NCBI RefSeq assembly: GCF_963675165.1 | Contig: NC_087391.1 | Span: 2,561,001-2,625,000, forward strand | Source of the DNA: Halichondria panicea | Lineage: Eukaryota; Porifera; Demospongiae; Suberitida; Halichondriidae | Reading direction: 5' to 3' | Length of the DNA stretch: 64,000 nt | Part shown: one piece after another, positions 42,867 through 54,929 of the stretch | How the letters are laid out: each line of letters starts with the position of its first letter | Position numbering within the stretch: position 1 is the first letter of the stretch | Position numbers and translations under genes: made by a program | Notes under the pieces: model-generated | What the model saw: only the letters and a program-made list of their open reading frames with translations | Databases searched by the model: none | Told to the model about the DNA's origin: nothing

Positions 42867-44108
42867 ATGGAAGAAAAGTATCCTATTCATTTTGCTTGTA
42901 AGAATGGTCACTATAAGTCTGTGGAAACTCTCCTAAACGATGGATATGATGTGAACAGCATAGACTCTGATGGAAGAACCCCTCTCATATGGGCATGCTT
43001 GAATGGCCACACAGATATTGTGAGACTTTTACTGGCTAGAGAAGCTGCTGTCAACGAACAAGGTAAAGATGGGTGGTCTGCGCTTATGCTAGCAAGTAGA
43101 TATGGACATATCATTAGCGTTGAATTGTTGATAGAAAAAGGAGCACGAGTGAACTTGCAGAAGAATGATGGGTTGTCTGCTCTGATGGTAGCAAGTCGAA
43201 ATGGATATAGCAATGTTGTAAAAGTATTGATAAAAAAAGGAGCAGAAGTGAACATGCAAAATAACGATGGGAGTTCTGCTCTAATAATAGCAAGTCGAAA
43301 CGGGCATAGCGACATCGTCAACATATTGGTAGAAGAAGGAGCACAAGTGAACAAGCAGAAGAATGATGGGTGGTCTGCTCTGATGGCAGCAAGTCGAAGT
43401 GGACATGGCGTTGTTGTCGAAATATTGATCCAAAAAGGAGCAGAAGTGAACATGCAAAATAATGATGGGTGGTCTGCCTTGATGACAGCAAGTCGAAGTG
43501 GACATGGCGTTGTTGTCGAAATATTGATCCAAAAAGGAGCCGAAGTGAACATGCAAAATAATGATGGGTGGTCTGCCTTGATGACAGCAAGTCGAAGTGG
43601 ACATAGCATTGTCGTCAAAATATTGATAGAAAAAGGAGCAAAATTGAACATACAAAATAATGATGGGTGGTCTGCCTTGATGACAGCTAGTCAAGATGGA
43701 CGTTACAATGTCGTCAAAATATTGATAGAAAAAGGAGCACAGCTAAACATGCACAAAAAAGATGGGCGCTCTGCTCTGATGCTAGCATGTCATAATAATA
43801 AAAAAAAAGTAGCTCAAATACTGCTTGACCATCATGCTGATACAAGTATCCAAGATACAGTCGGTAAAACTGCACTTACGTGTGCATTTGACAAACAGCA
43901 TACTGAAATAGTTAAATTGTTGGAATCGTACGAAGACACCAGTGCAGGTCGATGTTCCTCACATAAACCTCCAGTGAAACCAGCAAAAAGTGAGTTAAAA
44001 AGGCCATGCAATTTGTATATAGTTTTCATTATGTACAAATGCATGCGATATGAGTTTCACGAACACAGCGTATTATTGGAGGGGAAACGCCTAATTCCGT
44101 GGCCCTAG
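42867..44108 (+). CDS. ankyrin-repeat protein, eleven repeats
   Basis: An open frame of 413 residues from MEEKYPIHFACKNGHYKSVE. Eleven ankyrin repeats of 33 residues fill residues 4-360, with the usual G-x-T/S-A-L-x-x-A-(S/C)-x-x-G-H ... V-x-x-L-(L/I)-x-x-G-A-x-(V/L)-N signature. Repeats 3-9 share DGWSALM and QNNDG, and 6-8 are almost identical in DNA, so the array has been homogenised recently. A donor-like AAAA/gtgagt at about 43989 suggests that the last ~40 codons of the ORF may be intronic and that the true C-terminus lies in an exon I did not find. Ankyrin stacks bind proteins; no partner or extra domain is visible. The ATG follows the duplicated 5' region at 42778-42838. Confidence 0.85.
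   Translation: MEEKYPIHFACKNGHYKSVETLLNDGYDVNSIDSDGRTPLIWACLNGHTDIVRLLLAREAAVNEQGKDGWSALMLASRYGHIISVELLIEKGARVNLQKNDGLSALMVASRNGYSNVVKVLIKKGAEVNMQNNDGSSALIIASRNGHSDIVNILVEEGAQVNKQKNDGWSALMAASRSGHGVVVEILIQKGAEVNMQNNDGWSALMTASRSGHGVVVEILIQKGAEVNMQNNDGWSALMTASRSGHSIVVKILIEKGAKLNIQNNDGWSALMTASQDGRYNVVKILIEKGAQLNMHKKDGRSALMLACHNNKKKVAQILLDHHADTSIQDTVGKTALTCAFDKQHTEIVKLLESYEDTSAGRCSSHKPPVKPAKSELKRPCNLYIVFIMYKCMRYEFHEHSVLLEGKRLIPWP
43064..43770 (+). repeat. 99-bp coding tandem repeats (ankyrin units 3-9)
   Basis: Unit length is exactly 99 bp. Units beginning at about 43367, 43466 and 43565 differ by only a few bases over most of their length. Confidence 0.9.
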
Positions 44109-44112
44109 ACTA

Positions 44113-44325
44113 CCGTATAGCGTGAAATTTTCGAGGCACTTATATTTCGTGGAATGGCTGCTTACTGGAATCCACGCCTTTAATCTTTGCATGTTGTAGC
44201 AGATAATTCTAATTAAAGAACACTTTTCGTGGATTTAATTTTTCGTGAAGGATTACTAACCCACGAAATCAGCGAAAATTAAGCCCCTCGGAAATTTCGC
44301 GCTACATGTGTAACGGTATAATATA
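44113..44325. mobile_element. diverged inverted-repeat mini-transposon
   Basis: CCGTATAGCGTGAAATTTTC (left) is answered by GAAATTTCGCGCTACATG ... ACGGTATA (right). The inside is rich in TTTCGTGGA-type repeats on both strands. It overlaps the region just 3' of the ankyrin ORF. Confidence 0.65.
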
Positions 44326-45325
44326 AGAAAAAGACTCAAGTGATCAGGTACCCTCATTGTGCAAAAGGACTTAGTTTGCAACCCGATCAGAAGCTTAGAA
44401 ACTGCCACTGCTTTAGCTAGCTTTTGTTCGTTTTAGAGTGGAAGTATTGACATTACTACATAAGTACAATGTATATAAATGTCAACGACTGTAGATTGGT
44501 TCCTTTCCTGGGTACGCCATTGGATACAAGAACATAATTATGTTCAGTACTGCTAGTCTTGCAAGCGCGGTGTACTATTAGAGAAAGAAAATCTTGTCAC
44601 TTACTGCAGTGATTCTGTGGTATTCGCAATTGAACCCAAAGTCACAATCAAAACAGTCACAATCAAAACACGCAGCTGTTTGTACTTGATCTATAAATTA
44701 TATGTGGGGGTGTGCGGGTAAAATCTGAGGACGCCTAGTTTCAATCTGCAATTTTCTTCTTTCTTGAGGTCCTGAACAACAATAGATGCATGTAAATAAG
44801 TCTTTTCTTCTCAGTGAGTTTATATGGATAAGCTAACTTTGATGTAATATTCATTATAGAAACTACTATAACACTAGAGCGAAAGCATAACATGGCGAGA
44901 GGCATTAGCAAGCGCACACTTGCAACACTCGTTATAGTGGTGTTAACACCCACTGTAACACTTTTAAATTGTGGTATAATTATAGTTGACAGCAGCAAAT
45001 TTGATGCGAGCAGACCTGTAAAACTATGATCAGGTCATTATAATATGGAAGAGTAGCTACCCTCAAAAGAATTATTTGTGTACCTAAACTGATAAGAGTA
45101 CCCCCAAGTGATAGTCTACACTAAAAAGTGTACCCCTGAATGTTTATTTTCTATACCAGTTAACAAAAAGAGTACCCCCTAGATACAAATACGTATATAC
45201 TCTAATTTTGGCACTAATATTGCGCCATAGAAAATGTCGAGCAATAGATACATGTATGGGATTCTGCAATGTTGGAGTTTCTGTCAATTAGGTGTATAGT
45301 TGATTTAGTGAGTTGTCATGTAGTA
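44326..45325. other. intergenic between the ankyrin and AREL1 genes
   Basis: No exon recognised. The motif GTACCCC(C/T) recurs five times between 45050 and 45180 in a loose repeat. Confidence 0.45.
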
Positions 45326-45373
45326 TGGCTGAAATTGAAATTGAAAGCCACAACTTAAATTGTGCTAGATAGT
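45326..45373 (+). promoter_or_regulatory. upstream ORF of AREL1
   Basis: A 15-codon ORF (MAEIEIESHNLNCAR) ends 3 bp before the AREL1 ATG. If it is in the transcript leader it could lower translation of the main ORF. Transcript start unknown. Confidence 0.35.
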
Positions 45374-45376
45374 ATT

Positions 45377-46879
45377 ATGGTCATGTATTCCTCTGTTCAG
45401 AATGTAGAGGGACGCTTATCTGCTTCCGAAGGTAGCAAGTTCAAAGCTGTACTCGAGAGTTTCACAAAGAGTGAGTGTCTGGAGCAAAAGTTAGTTGTGG
45501 ACACTGGATGGAAATTAGGAGGTACGTTTGTGCTACATTGTATGTGAGACACGTTCTAGCCATATTTAGTCAACGGCTGGTTGTGCTATTTTTTGCTCTT
45601 GTTTCACAACCATTGAAGTTTAGATGTTTCCTGTTTCCCATGCACTTCCATAGATACGCTGTGGCTGGTGTTCAAGGTGGTGGTAGCTCTGGCAGTGTGT
45701 GGCCTCATCAGTGCTGTGACATGTGAGTCCACGCCACATGGAACACTATAGTGTTTGATCAGAGTGATTTATCAGCTTCTTTCAATAGAAGAATTCATTT
45801 AGCAAGAATAGCTTTTACTATTATAGTACCTGTATGTATCTGTAGAGTGATGCAAGTACTTAGCTTGGACGTGCCTAATAGTTTCCTAACTATTTGCTGC
45901 TGCAGTTTATTTTGTTGTGAAGGTCACGGTAGAGGCCATTGCTGAGACAATTGGTAAAGCAATCGGTGCTGTGATTGTAGGTGTTGTAGGCGCTGTCATT
46001 GCTGGCATTGCGTCTGCCATTACTGGACAAAGGGTGGCTGCGCCTCGACACAACACTCAGACACGCAGTCAGAGGAGGCCGAATACTACTAACAGTGAGT
46101 AGTAGCTATTAGTAAGTACAAATAATACCTACACGTATAATAAACCGTAAATAGGTGCTTATTTGTAGTACCTACATGACTTTGTACAATCAAGGGCATG
46201 CAACGAAAATCTATCGTATTATAAATGGGCGGAGGTTTATGTCTGAAGAATTTATTGCACGTGCACTTTATACTCTAGACTAGCCTTGTTTTTACTCTAT
46301 TCCCTGGTGGGCGGTTGGGCTAAATATAGCATATCCTGCTGACTCAATAATACGACGCATACACAGTATACATTGTGGGTTGCATGCCCTCTTCTTTTCA
46401 TACGCCCTTGGTACAATTAAATGCGTTCATGTGTGACTTGCTAAAACAAATGTATGGAACACTAGCTATCTATAATCTCAATGCAGCCTTTAGTCTTGGT
46501 TTGTACGATCGTATTCGTGGGTCGTACCTTGACCATGCCCAATGTCATGTGGAGTGGAACCACAAGGACGACGACACGGTGGGCGGGTCCTCTGTTACCA
46601 CTATTAAGGTGAGCTCATAATATACAATTATGTTGAGTTCATGTTTTGTAAAGAGGGAATGGTTGTTTTCTAGACGTTTATAGCAGTAGAGCATCATTTA
46701 TTGTAAGGAATTGCTTCATGCTGCACCAGACAATCCTCTAACTCACTAGAGGTACCATCATCAGAGTAACTACTCCGTCTCTTGTGCTTGTGCCTGCTCT
46801 TGCTCCTGGAAGTAATTGCAGAGTGGCACACGCTTTTCTCTCTTGAGTACACTTCACCTCCTTACCCACCCACCCCCCC

Positions 46880-46926
<47 letters not shown>

Positions 46927-49900
46927 CTAATATGCAAGAACTCATCCCCGTACTTGTTCCAGACATCAGATAACTTCCAGTGTACAGTTACCCACACATC
47001 CAGCAGCATTGTGGTGCCGCATGTGGTGGAGCCCACCCCCCTCACAGATCAGAGCACACTCAAGGTCTCCTTCATTACTCGTACCTCAGGGAGATACTCA
47101 ATAGAGGTGAAGATCAATGGGAAGAATGTCGGAGCAAGTCCTTATAGCAGGAACTATACACCAGGCAAGCTATATTCTCTAACTTATCTGTGCCTAACCT
47201 GTGGTATTGACTTACATGATCGTACATATACAAGTTGTTTTTAGGTTCAGTATACGTGCAACAGCTTGATAGACTTAGTCTATGCATAATGAGTGTGTTG
47301 GAAAATACTTTCAATATGCTGCGTTCACATTAATCGTTACCTAACATGTACAAAACAAATGATGTGCTGGAGCTGATATTTTATTTAACCCATTGCATAC
47401 AACAGGTCCAGTGGATGCCAGTAAGACAGTGTTCATTGACCAGACGGCTGTGGTGGTAGTCACTAAGGGGATATACAGTGCCATGAGTGTTATTCCCAGA
47501 GACTCTTTCGGAAATACGGCAGCCATTTCCCAGGAAGAGCTCACTGTGGAAATTAGGAAAGTATGTACATATTATCCTGAATGTTAGATAGGAATATACC
47601 AAAATGTTTTTTACTTATTTTATGCATGATTGAATGTGTAGAACACCCAAATTGTTCGCTGTGGTAGTAACGGTGACATTTTCGTATCCACAATACCCAA
47701 TGCATTGCAGCTTTCTTTTCTGGACTATTGCAAGATAATAAATGTGTGTTGTGTTTGTATGTATAGGTGTATTACTCTTATCTACTCTCGGTGTATTCTA
47801 ATGTACATACGGTATGCTTTGAGTTAAAGCTGACTTACATGTATTACTTCCCACTGCATTGACGTACAGAACAGTGCCAGTGGTCCTCCAGTGAACCCTG
47901 AGTGTGTGGTGGAACGAGAACGGCAAAACAGATACGAGTTACTGCTCAAGGTAAAGCATCACTAATCTTATCTTCATTCTCCCGTCGCCTTCTTAAGCCA
48001 TTTGTACCATGCCCTAGTGTAGATAGCTATGTCCATGGCGTTTATAAAAAAAATAACATGTATATCCATTCTTCACTGGTGATGCTTACTCTAACAAGTT
48101 TAAAACATGTTGATTAAAAATAGGGGAAAGTAGGGTTGGCTACACAAACAAGATGGGTTGGTGTTAGTTGTTTCATGGTTGATATGTGTCCACCATTATT
48201 AGACTATAAGGTAATGATACACATACTGCATATATTCCTTTCTGCATTGGCAGGTGGACGAGGAGGGCTACTTTGTGAGCTGTGTCAAATACGGGGGGAA
48301 AATAATAGGACCACCTAGCTTCTCCATAATCTCTCTATCAGGTACAACCTAATAAGCTTGTCTCTCACAATTAAATCACTGACATTTGACCAGTTTTACG
48401 TGTCTCTGTCTCAGTATGTTACTATCTGATATTCTTTCTCACACACCCTCACAGACAATGACAGTCAAGTGGTGGAAAAGAACGTACATAAAAAGAATCT
48501 CAACGTGTGGTACGAGGCTACACTCACTTCTAAAGGGAAGACCAAGACCGTCTACTGTTACATCTCCCCCAGGGTATACAGCTGTTACCACTTGTTACGT
48601 TTTATATTAGTGCATGTGGCAGAAATCTCACTCACTTTGTTTGTTTGGTTCACGTGTATTATGGAATAAAAATGATAATTCCGATATGTCTATATATACA
48701 TTGTGCAAATCAAATACTGTGTTCATTCCTACTGACCTCCATGCAGCAACTGCAAGTGCGGGAGTACTTCATGAAGATTATTCCCACCAGAGTGTTCATC
48801 TGCAAAGTCTGTCCGTCTACCAGAGTAAGTCATTGCATGCACTGGACTTCGGGAAACCCTGGAATTCTAATGCTGATATTAATTTTTGTAACTGGCCCTG
48901 CACACATCATCATACCAAACTGCACTGTATCCCATAAGTTTGCAATTGTTACAAGTCAGTTTAAGAGCTCCTACATCAGCTCTGTTCCTCTCCTTCTCCA
49001 CCCCCTATTCTCCTCTCTGTAGATCAAGCTCCACCCCGAGGCTGGCTGTTTCACCATTGACGATTCATACCAAGAGCCAGTCACTCTCACCTCTCCCAGC
49101 AGGAATGTCCTTGCTGCAACCTTCTACAAATTTGTGCTCAAGAACATCGGTACGCAAGGATTATTTTAGCGTTCAAATAGTGTGTAACGGTTGCTCATAG
49201 CTACATGTAGCTAGATCAACTGCCTGCAGTAAAAAGGTAGCCTGATAACACAGGTTGAAGTACAAGTACATGTATAAACGAGACGGAGACAGGACCGTCT
49301 TTTCTGTATGAGTCACATACGCGATATTTAAGTGACAACATTTTATTGTATCATGTGTAGATGAGATTCGTAGCTCTTAATTAATTACCAATTAATTGCT
49401 CCATTCTATACGTACTTTTATGTACATGTTCTTTGTACAGGTGGCTCTGAGAAGTTTCAGGACAAGCAAGCTTTTTTCTACACAGAGCTAAAGAAGTGCC
49501 ATAGTAAATGTAGCAGGAGTGATCTGAAGGTTGTTGTCTCACGCTTTGACCTCCTAGAGAGTGTGAGTACGCACACGCACACACTCTAGATTATCCCTGT
49601 CGATACAAAGAGGGAAACTTGGGCATTTACTAGACACATACATTGTATGTGTCCATCCCCTATGCAGGCCCGTAAGGCAACTAAGAAGTTTGGAGTGTCT
49701 GACTGGTGTCGTAAGTTTGTGATAGAGTTCCAGGGAGAAGAAGGTGAGTAATCAGGGTGTCATACAGGGTTTTTAAGTAGAGGGGGGAAATAAGAAAAGT
49801 AACCAGAAAATGTTGCTAAAAAAAGGGTCAATTATTAGTATGATAGACACTCAGTCGCAAATTTTAGGGGGGATTCCCCCCTCCCCTGTATGACACTCTG

Positions 49901-52624
49901 ACAATTCAAACAATACCAGATTGAGAGTGTGACGAAGTGGACATCACATGTATATGAATTCATGAAATAAATTGCTATTGGTGTGCTACACTCTTGCTAA
50001 AAACATTTTCTACTGTTTTCGTTGGCAATGTGGACACACATTCTTTTGTCTCTAGGGCTTGATTGGGGTGGGGTGAGCAGAGAGTTTTTCCATGTTTTGT
50101 CTGTGGAGTGCTTTGATGTCTCCAACAATATGTTCACCAGCTTCAACAAGGAAAATATGCAGGCTCTGGTTAGTATGTGCCATGCATGAGACTTCGACAC
50201 ATCGTAACGTATGTTGCACTCATACGAGTGTAATTATGCATGTGACTATTTACCTGTCAGTATTTTTTGTGGCTCAGAGGTTTAACAAGCACGTTGCCTT
50301 TAACCTATCATGCCGTTAATGTCTCTTATTATACCTCGGCACACCGAGGTGTGTCTGTGTGTGTGGCTATGTATTACTGATGTACCTGTAACTGCTCTAC
50401 TGTTACAATGCGCAGGTGCAAGTGATAGCTTCTATAGGCTTCCAGCCACTTTTTCTTGGATTTTAACTCGTATATTTAAGTTTAGTTCTCAAGTTATTGC
50501 TTACTTGGAGGCCAGACTCTTGCGTAGCGAAATCTGTAGCTATTCTAGTTGTCTCTGCAGTAGAGCGCTTAGTTGCCCGAGTTATAAAATAGCTACAAAA
50601 GTTCCACTGCCAACATTGATGAGCAGCCATTGCATCAATGCTGCACATGCCCAACTTAGTATACCACGTCTTGTTGTTTTGAACTTCAAACTTTTAGCAT
50701 CCTTCATCATTCGCGGCGTGCAAACTTGAATTATTCATGCAGCTTCCACTGAGGCATCAGCACCCGTGGTGTTTTTGATACAGTGTCACTGATAGATGTT
50801 ATGATGTAGGAGTCATTATTTCTTGATTGTATTGGTGGCTCTGTTGCAAATGTCCCAATCAGCTCAAGTATGATGCCCCTCTGTTTGCCTCTCCAGGTGC
50901 ACCCTAACCCTAACAGACCAGAGCACCTGCAGCTAAAGTACTTTGAGTTTGCCGGGAGATTAGTGGGAAAGAGTCTGTATGAGAGTGCCTGTGGCAACCC
51001 ACTCATGGTCAAGGCCAGGTTCACGCGGTCTTTTCTGGCACAGATTATAGGACTCAGAATAAATTATAAGGTAAGGGATATGGCTCGACTTGTTAGCAGT
51101 TATTTGTATGTTCAAGAATGGCTATAGTGTAATCATTGCATAACCTATGGAGAGTGGTAATGTTGGTTGTTCTGCTTTAACTCTCAGTCAGTGCAGAGTA
51201 GGATGTCATATGACATGCATGTAACTGTACAAGCACATGCAGCCCATTACTGTATACATGTGACAAACCATGTATTTTGCTGACACAGTATTTTTCAACG
51301 GACGACCCTGATCTGTACATAACCAAGATTCAGTACATACGAGAGAATGACGTCACTGATCTAGGTGTGGTTTTTGCTGAGGAGGAGTTCGACAAGGATG
51401 GCCGGAATCCGCAGGTGATTGTGGTACAGACTGTGTCAGTGCTGGAATTCATTTTGCACTATTTATATTTGCTATTCTACTTAGGGTACATGTAGCCACT
51501 GATTTGTATTTGGGTTACATACTTTTTGTGGGAGGTATACATGTAGTAGACAGTAGTAACATGGTTGTGTTTGTTCAGGTTGTCCCATTGAAGGAGAATG
51601 GAGCTGAGCTAGATGTCACAGAAGAGAATAAGATGGAGTACCTAGACTTACTGGCACAGCACAGACTGGCCAGGAGTGTCAAAGAGGAAATAGATGCTTT
51701 CTTAAAAGGTATTGTGGCCCAACCAACTCAATTTCACATTGTCATCACATTAGCAAGGTGTCATACAGAATTTTGAAGTATAGGGGAAATAAGCACTGGA
51801 AAATTATGTGGTCTTAGGTGAATCTGGTGGGTTTTGGGATTGACTTAATTTGTATATTGTCAGTCATACAACTAGTACTTGGTTGCAACTTTTAGGGGGG
51901 GGTACCCCCCTCCTGTATGTATGACACCCTGATCAGATCATGCTGAGTTGGTCCAACTGCTGTATACATGTGTGCTATGCTTACACCAGCTTCATTATAA
52001 TTATCTGTAACAGGTTTAAATGAGATTGTGCCAGACAATTTGCTCAGTATATTTGATGAAAATGAGCTAGAGGTAAGAATTATCTTAACCTGCTATGATT
52101 ACTTAGCCATGCCATGTCCTCACAGCTGCTTATTTGTGGAATGGGTAGAGTGAGTTTTGACGACCTGAAACGACATGCACACATCAGCGGGTCCAATACT
52201 CGATTCCGAATCATCTTGTCTTGGTTTTGGACAATCGTGAGCAGCTTCACACAAGAGGAGATGGCCAAGTTGATTCAGTTTGTCACTGGCTGCTCACAAC
52301 TCCCTCCTGGTGGATTCACTGAACTAAACCCCAAGTTTCAGATCACATTTGCTCCGACTAGAGGCAGATTACCAACTGCCCATACATGGTGAGTGCAAAC
52401 CATTTCCAGCAGATCATTATACGTACTTGTTATGAGATGTGTTCGCACCTTGTACCAAATTGATCATTTACAATGAGTCATCAGCCTAATTATTATATAC
52501 ATCACTATTCGTTGCCTCTAGTTTCAACCAGCTGTGCCTCCCTGACTACGACTCATGTGAGCAGTTCCAGACCTCCCTGATGATGGCTCTTAATGAAGGA
52601 ACTGAAGGATTTGGACTCGTCTAA
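45377..52624 (+). CDS. AREL1: AREL1-type HECT E3 ubiquitin ligase
   Basis: Twenty exons: 45377-45521, 45654-45722, 45906-46094, 46487-46608, 46963-47164, 47406-47560, 47870-47950, 48254-48341, 48455-48573, 48747-48824, 49023-49149, 49441-49562, 49668-49743, 50056-50168, 50897-51070, 51289-51414, 51579-51708, 52014-52072, 52126-52388 and 52522-52624. They give 2541 nt in phase, 846 residues against about 820 in mammalian AREL1. Residues ~49-78 and ~88-112 are two hydrophobic segments. RIRGSYLDHAQCHVEW opens the filamin-like beta domain (about 155-245). The HECT domain covers roughly 510-846, with EGLDWGGVSREFF, HPNPNRPEHL, FAGRLVGKSLYESA, TRSFLAQIIGL and IFDENELELLICG. The catalytic Cys is residue 813 in LPTAHTCFNQLCLPD, its codon split by the last intron. 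AREL1 attaches ubiquitin to pro-apoptotic mitochondrial proteins in mammals. Intron 5 uses a GC donor. Confidence 0.92.
46871..46925. repeat. (C)n(CA)n microsatellite in AREL1 intron 4
   Basis: About ten C followed by some 23 CA dinucleotides, ending 37 bp before exon 5. Length differences here could influence the exon 5 acceptor. Confidence 0.95.
49753..49900. mobile_element. 148-bp mini-transposon in AREL1 intron 13
   Basis: CAGGGTGTCATACAGGG at the left end; inward from the right, CAGAGTGTCATACAGGGG. A related element sits in intron 17 (51754-51931). Flanks GTAAT/ACAAT are an imperfect 5-bp pair. Confidence 0.75.
50170..50890. other. AREL1 intron 14
   Basis: 728-bp intron; no repeat or nested gene recognised. 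Confidence 0.4.
51754..51931. mobile_element. 178-bp mini-transposon in AREL1 intron 17
   Basis: Left end CAAGGTGTCATACAGAA; right end inward CAGGGTGTCATACATACAGG. Flanks ATTAG (51749-51753) and ATCAG (51932-51936) form a 4-of-5 target duplication. Same family as 49753-49900. Confidence 0.75.
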
Positions 52625-52961
52625 CATGCAATATAAAATACTGTATGTTAGCACTTATCAGCTTTTAAAAAAGACTGTTTTTATGTCACAATAATCATGT
52701 GAGAGTTGCTTAAAGCTGAAAGCTGAGTTAATTTATTCTTACTCTTTGCACTGTGTTGGCAAATCATAAATTATCTCTTCCTTTCTGACTGTAAATAATA
52801 ACATTGTTCTTTTTTTACAGACCTTTTGTTTGTTTTCCTCTGAGCCACAAGCAAACTTGCTTAGTTTCAGTTCTCTTATATTAAGCTAAATGTACGTAAC
52901 ATTATTGGAGCATAATAGTTAGAGTTAGATCAAGTTATACTATAGATCTAGTTGTGAATAG
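52625..52961. other. intergenic, AREL1 3' region to tetraspanin promoter
   Basis: Poly(A)-signal-like AATATAAAATA at 52630-52640. No other feature. Confidence 0.4.
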
Positions 52962-54802
52962 ATGGCTCGCATTGTAAAGCTCAGTTTATGTGGGCAGCTG
53001 CTGAGAGTGAGCCTCATAGCTTTCAACGTGATACTGGGGGTATGTGAGTTCACTAAGTAATACTTGAATATTACAAAGCTTCTACTTTAGAACGAAAGTT
53101 CATGGATTGTATAATCATGTTTATATACTTTAAAGATGTTCAGATTACGAAAGTTGGACACATTGTGTATAGGTACTGGGTATGGCCCTTGTCATAGTGG
53201 GAAGCATCATGGTTGCCACGGGTAACTTGCTGGAGTTTCTGACTGGGAGTGTGATAGTGGGTGGTGCAACCCTCATCATATTGGCTGGACTAGTAACTTT
53301 CATCATCTCTGCCAGTGGGTTAGTGGGTGCCATTCTGCTCTCAAAAACACTGCTTGGTTTCGTGAGTTATTTCATTAGCTAAATTGCATGGGTATATAAT
53401 TATGCAGTAGAACTCCAGATAGCTCGATCCTCCTAAACAACGTATCCTATAGTCTCGAATGAACAAACAGTTCATGTATGTACAAAACAAATGTTCAACA
53501 AGCATAAAAATGATATTATGGGCAAACTTTGTTCCCACGATTCCATTAACATAAAATAATGCTGTTAATTGATTTTCTATGTCCATGCAGTATTTAATAG
53601 CTGTTACTCTGGTAATGATGTTAGAGCTGATCACTGGGATTTTGGGTCTCGTCCACAAAGACAAGATTGTGAGTACATGGTCAGGTTTAAAACACAGGAC
53701 TGGTGCATGCATGTAACCTCAGCTCCAACCACGAAAACCACGAATATTTTGCCCCCATGTACAACTGCTAACTTTACTGCAGGAAGGAACAGTTACTCAG
53801 TTAGCACATCGAGCCATTGAGGACTATAGACTCAACAAAACTGATACAATCAATGCAGTGGATTTAATACAGGCCCAGGTAATACAGTATTTTCTTAACG
53901 GGCAAGATTAAGCGAGTGTCTATACGTACTCAGTACTAGTGCCTTAATGCCATGCATGCACTCTGCACATGCATGCACTGTAATGCAACATCAGCCATAT
54001 CACCATTATAATGTGATGTAATATACCGTCTATCAGTTTTCTTGCTGTGGGTGGAACTCATCATTGGACTGGGGCAATTCCTCTGTACCAGCCAGTTGTC
54101 AATGCACAACGGCAGATCTATTCTGTGACAAAGATACACTTTTATGGGCGGATGTGAGTAATTGGCAAAGAGTAACAGAGTTTCAATTTCAAAACCGGTT
54201 TTTCCTGTCACTATAGGGCTGCAAAGACGGCGTGGTTGAGTTCGCTAAAGAGGGTGTTTTCATACTAGCATTAGTTGGCCTTCTATTTGGTGCTGTGCAG
54301 GTGAGCAAGGGTCAATATCATGTATTGTTATAATTATAATTATAGGCATAAATTTAATTCTCCCTATATAATACATGTAGTAATTATAGGTCAAGGTTAA
54401 GCTTTCAATAATAATTATGGTAGTGGACATGGAGATGACTGTCGAACACATTCTTAGTACTTGTACATATTACATCCGTGAAGGTCACATATTTCATACA
54501 GGGTTTGTCATTGCTAATGATGGGTGGTCTCTGTGTATCAATCAAAAAAAGTACAGAGACTTACTACAGAGTCACATGACAAAACTCGATCAACGATTTT
54601 GTAACTATTTTTCAAGAAGGGTAATAATATCTATTGTTCACTTTGACCTGTATACTTAATAGGAACTTTTTGCATGCTCACTTGAAATCAGGTTATCAGT
54701 GTAATTCTTTGTCTGTCGTATTTTTGTACTTTGTTGTCTTAGGATAACTTCAGTTACAGCAAGAGTACTGTACATAGAAAAATGATTAAGCATTTGAACT
54801 GA
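52962..54802 (+). CDS. tetraspanin
   Basis: Exons 52962-53039, 53173-53361, 53591-53668, 53783-53878, 54037-54153 and 54217-54300 join in phase (214 codons). A possible last exon 54743-54802 (DNFSYSKSTVHRKM...) ends in a stop, but the last exon is uncertain. Four membrane segments are visible: residues ~10-35, ~58-88, ~91-110, and VFILALVGLLFGAV near 200. The large extracellular loop between the third and fourth has the tetraspanin hallmarks FSCCGWNSSLDW (the CCG motif), a SCQC pair and GCKDGVVEFAKEG. Tetraspanins organise membrane microdomains by associating with integrins and other receptors. The small extracellular loop is short. It begins about 340 bp after AREL1. Confidence 0.87.
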
Positions 54803-54929
54803 ACTGCGCAGTCAATCATACAGAACAAAAACAAAAATCAGGGCTGTAGTTGCGGAAGTTACGACCATTTATCCCTTCACAACAGCAATATGATATAATG
54901 GTCTGATGCTATCAGTTATACTTAAGAGC

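Noticed and set aside
42911-43694. Three long - strand ORFs over the ankyrin gene
   Set aside because: They are mirror frames of a 99-bp in-frame repeat; the + strand gives a clear ankyrin protein.
46609-46830. Extra AREL1 exon reading VTTPSLVLVPALAPGSN
   Set aside because: The peptide would suit a beta strand, but no donor follows and the frame already closes without it.
46738-47045. ORFs with poly-Cys-Val or poly-Thr-His stretches
   Set aside because: Translations of the (CA)n microsatellite in AREL1 intron 4.
54417-54659. 80-codon ORF after the tetraspanin as its last exon
   Set aside because: It could be joined in phase from an acceptor at 54389 but gives an unlikely hydrophobic-then-polar tail of 90 residues; the short exon at 54743 is preferred, with low certainty.
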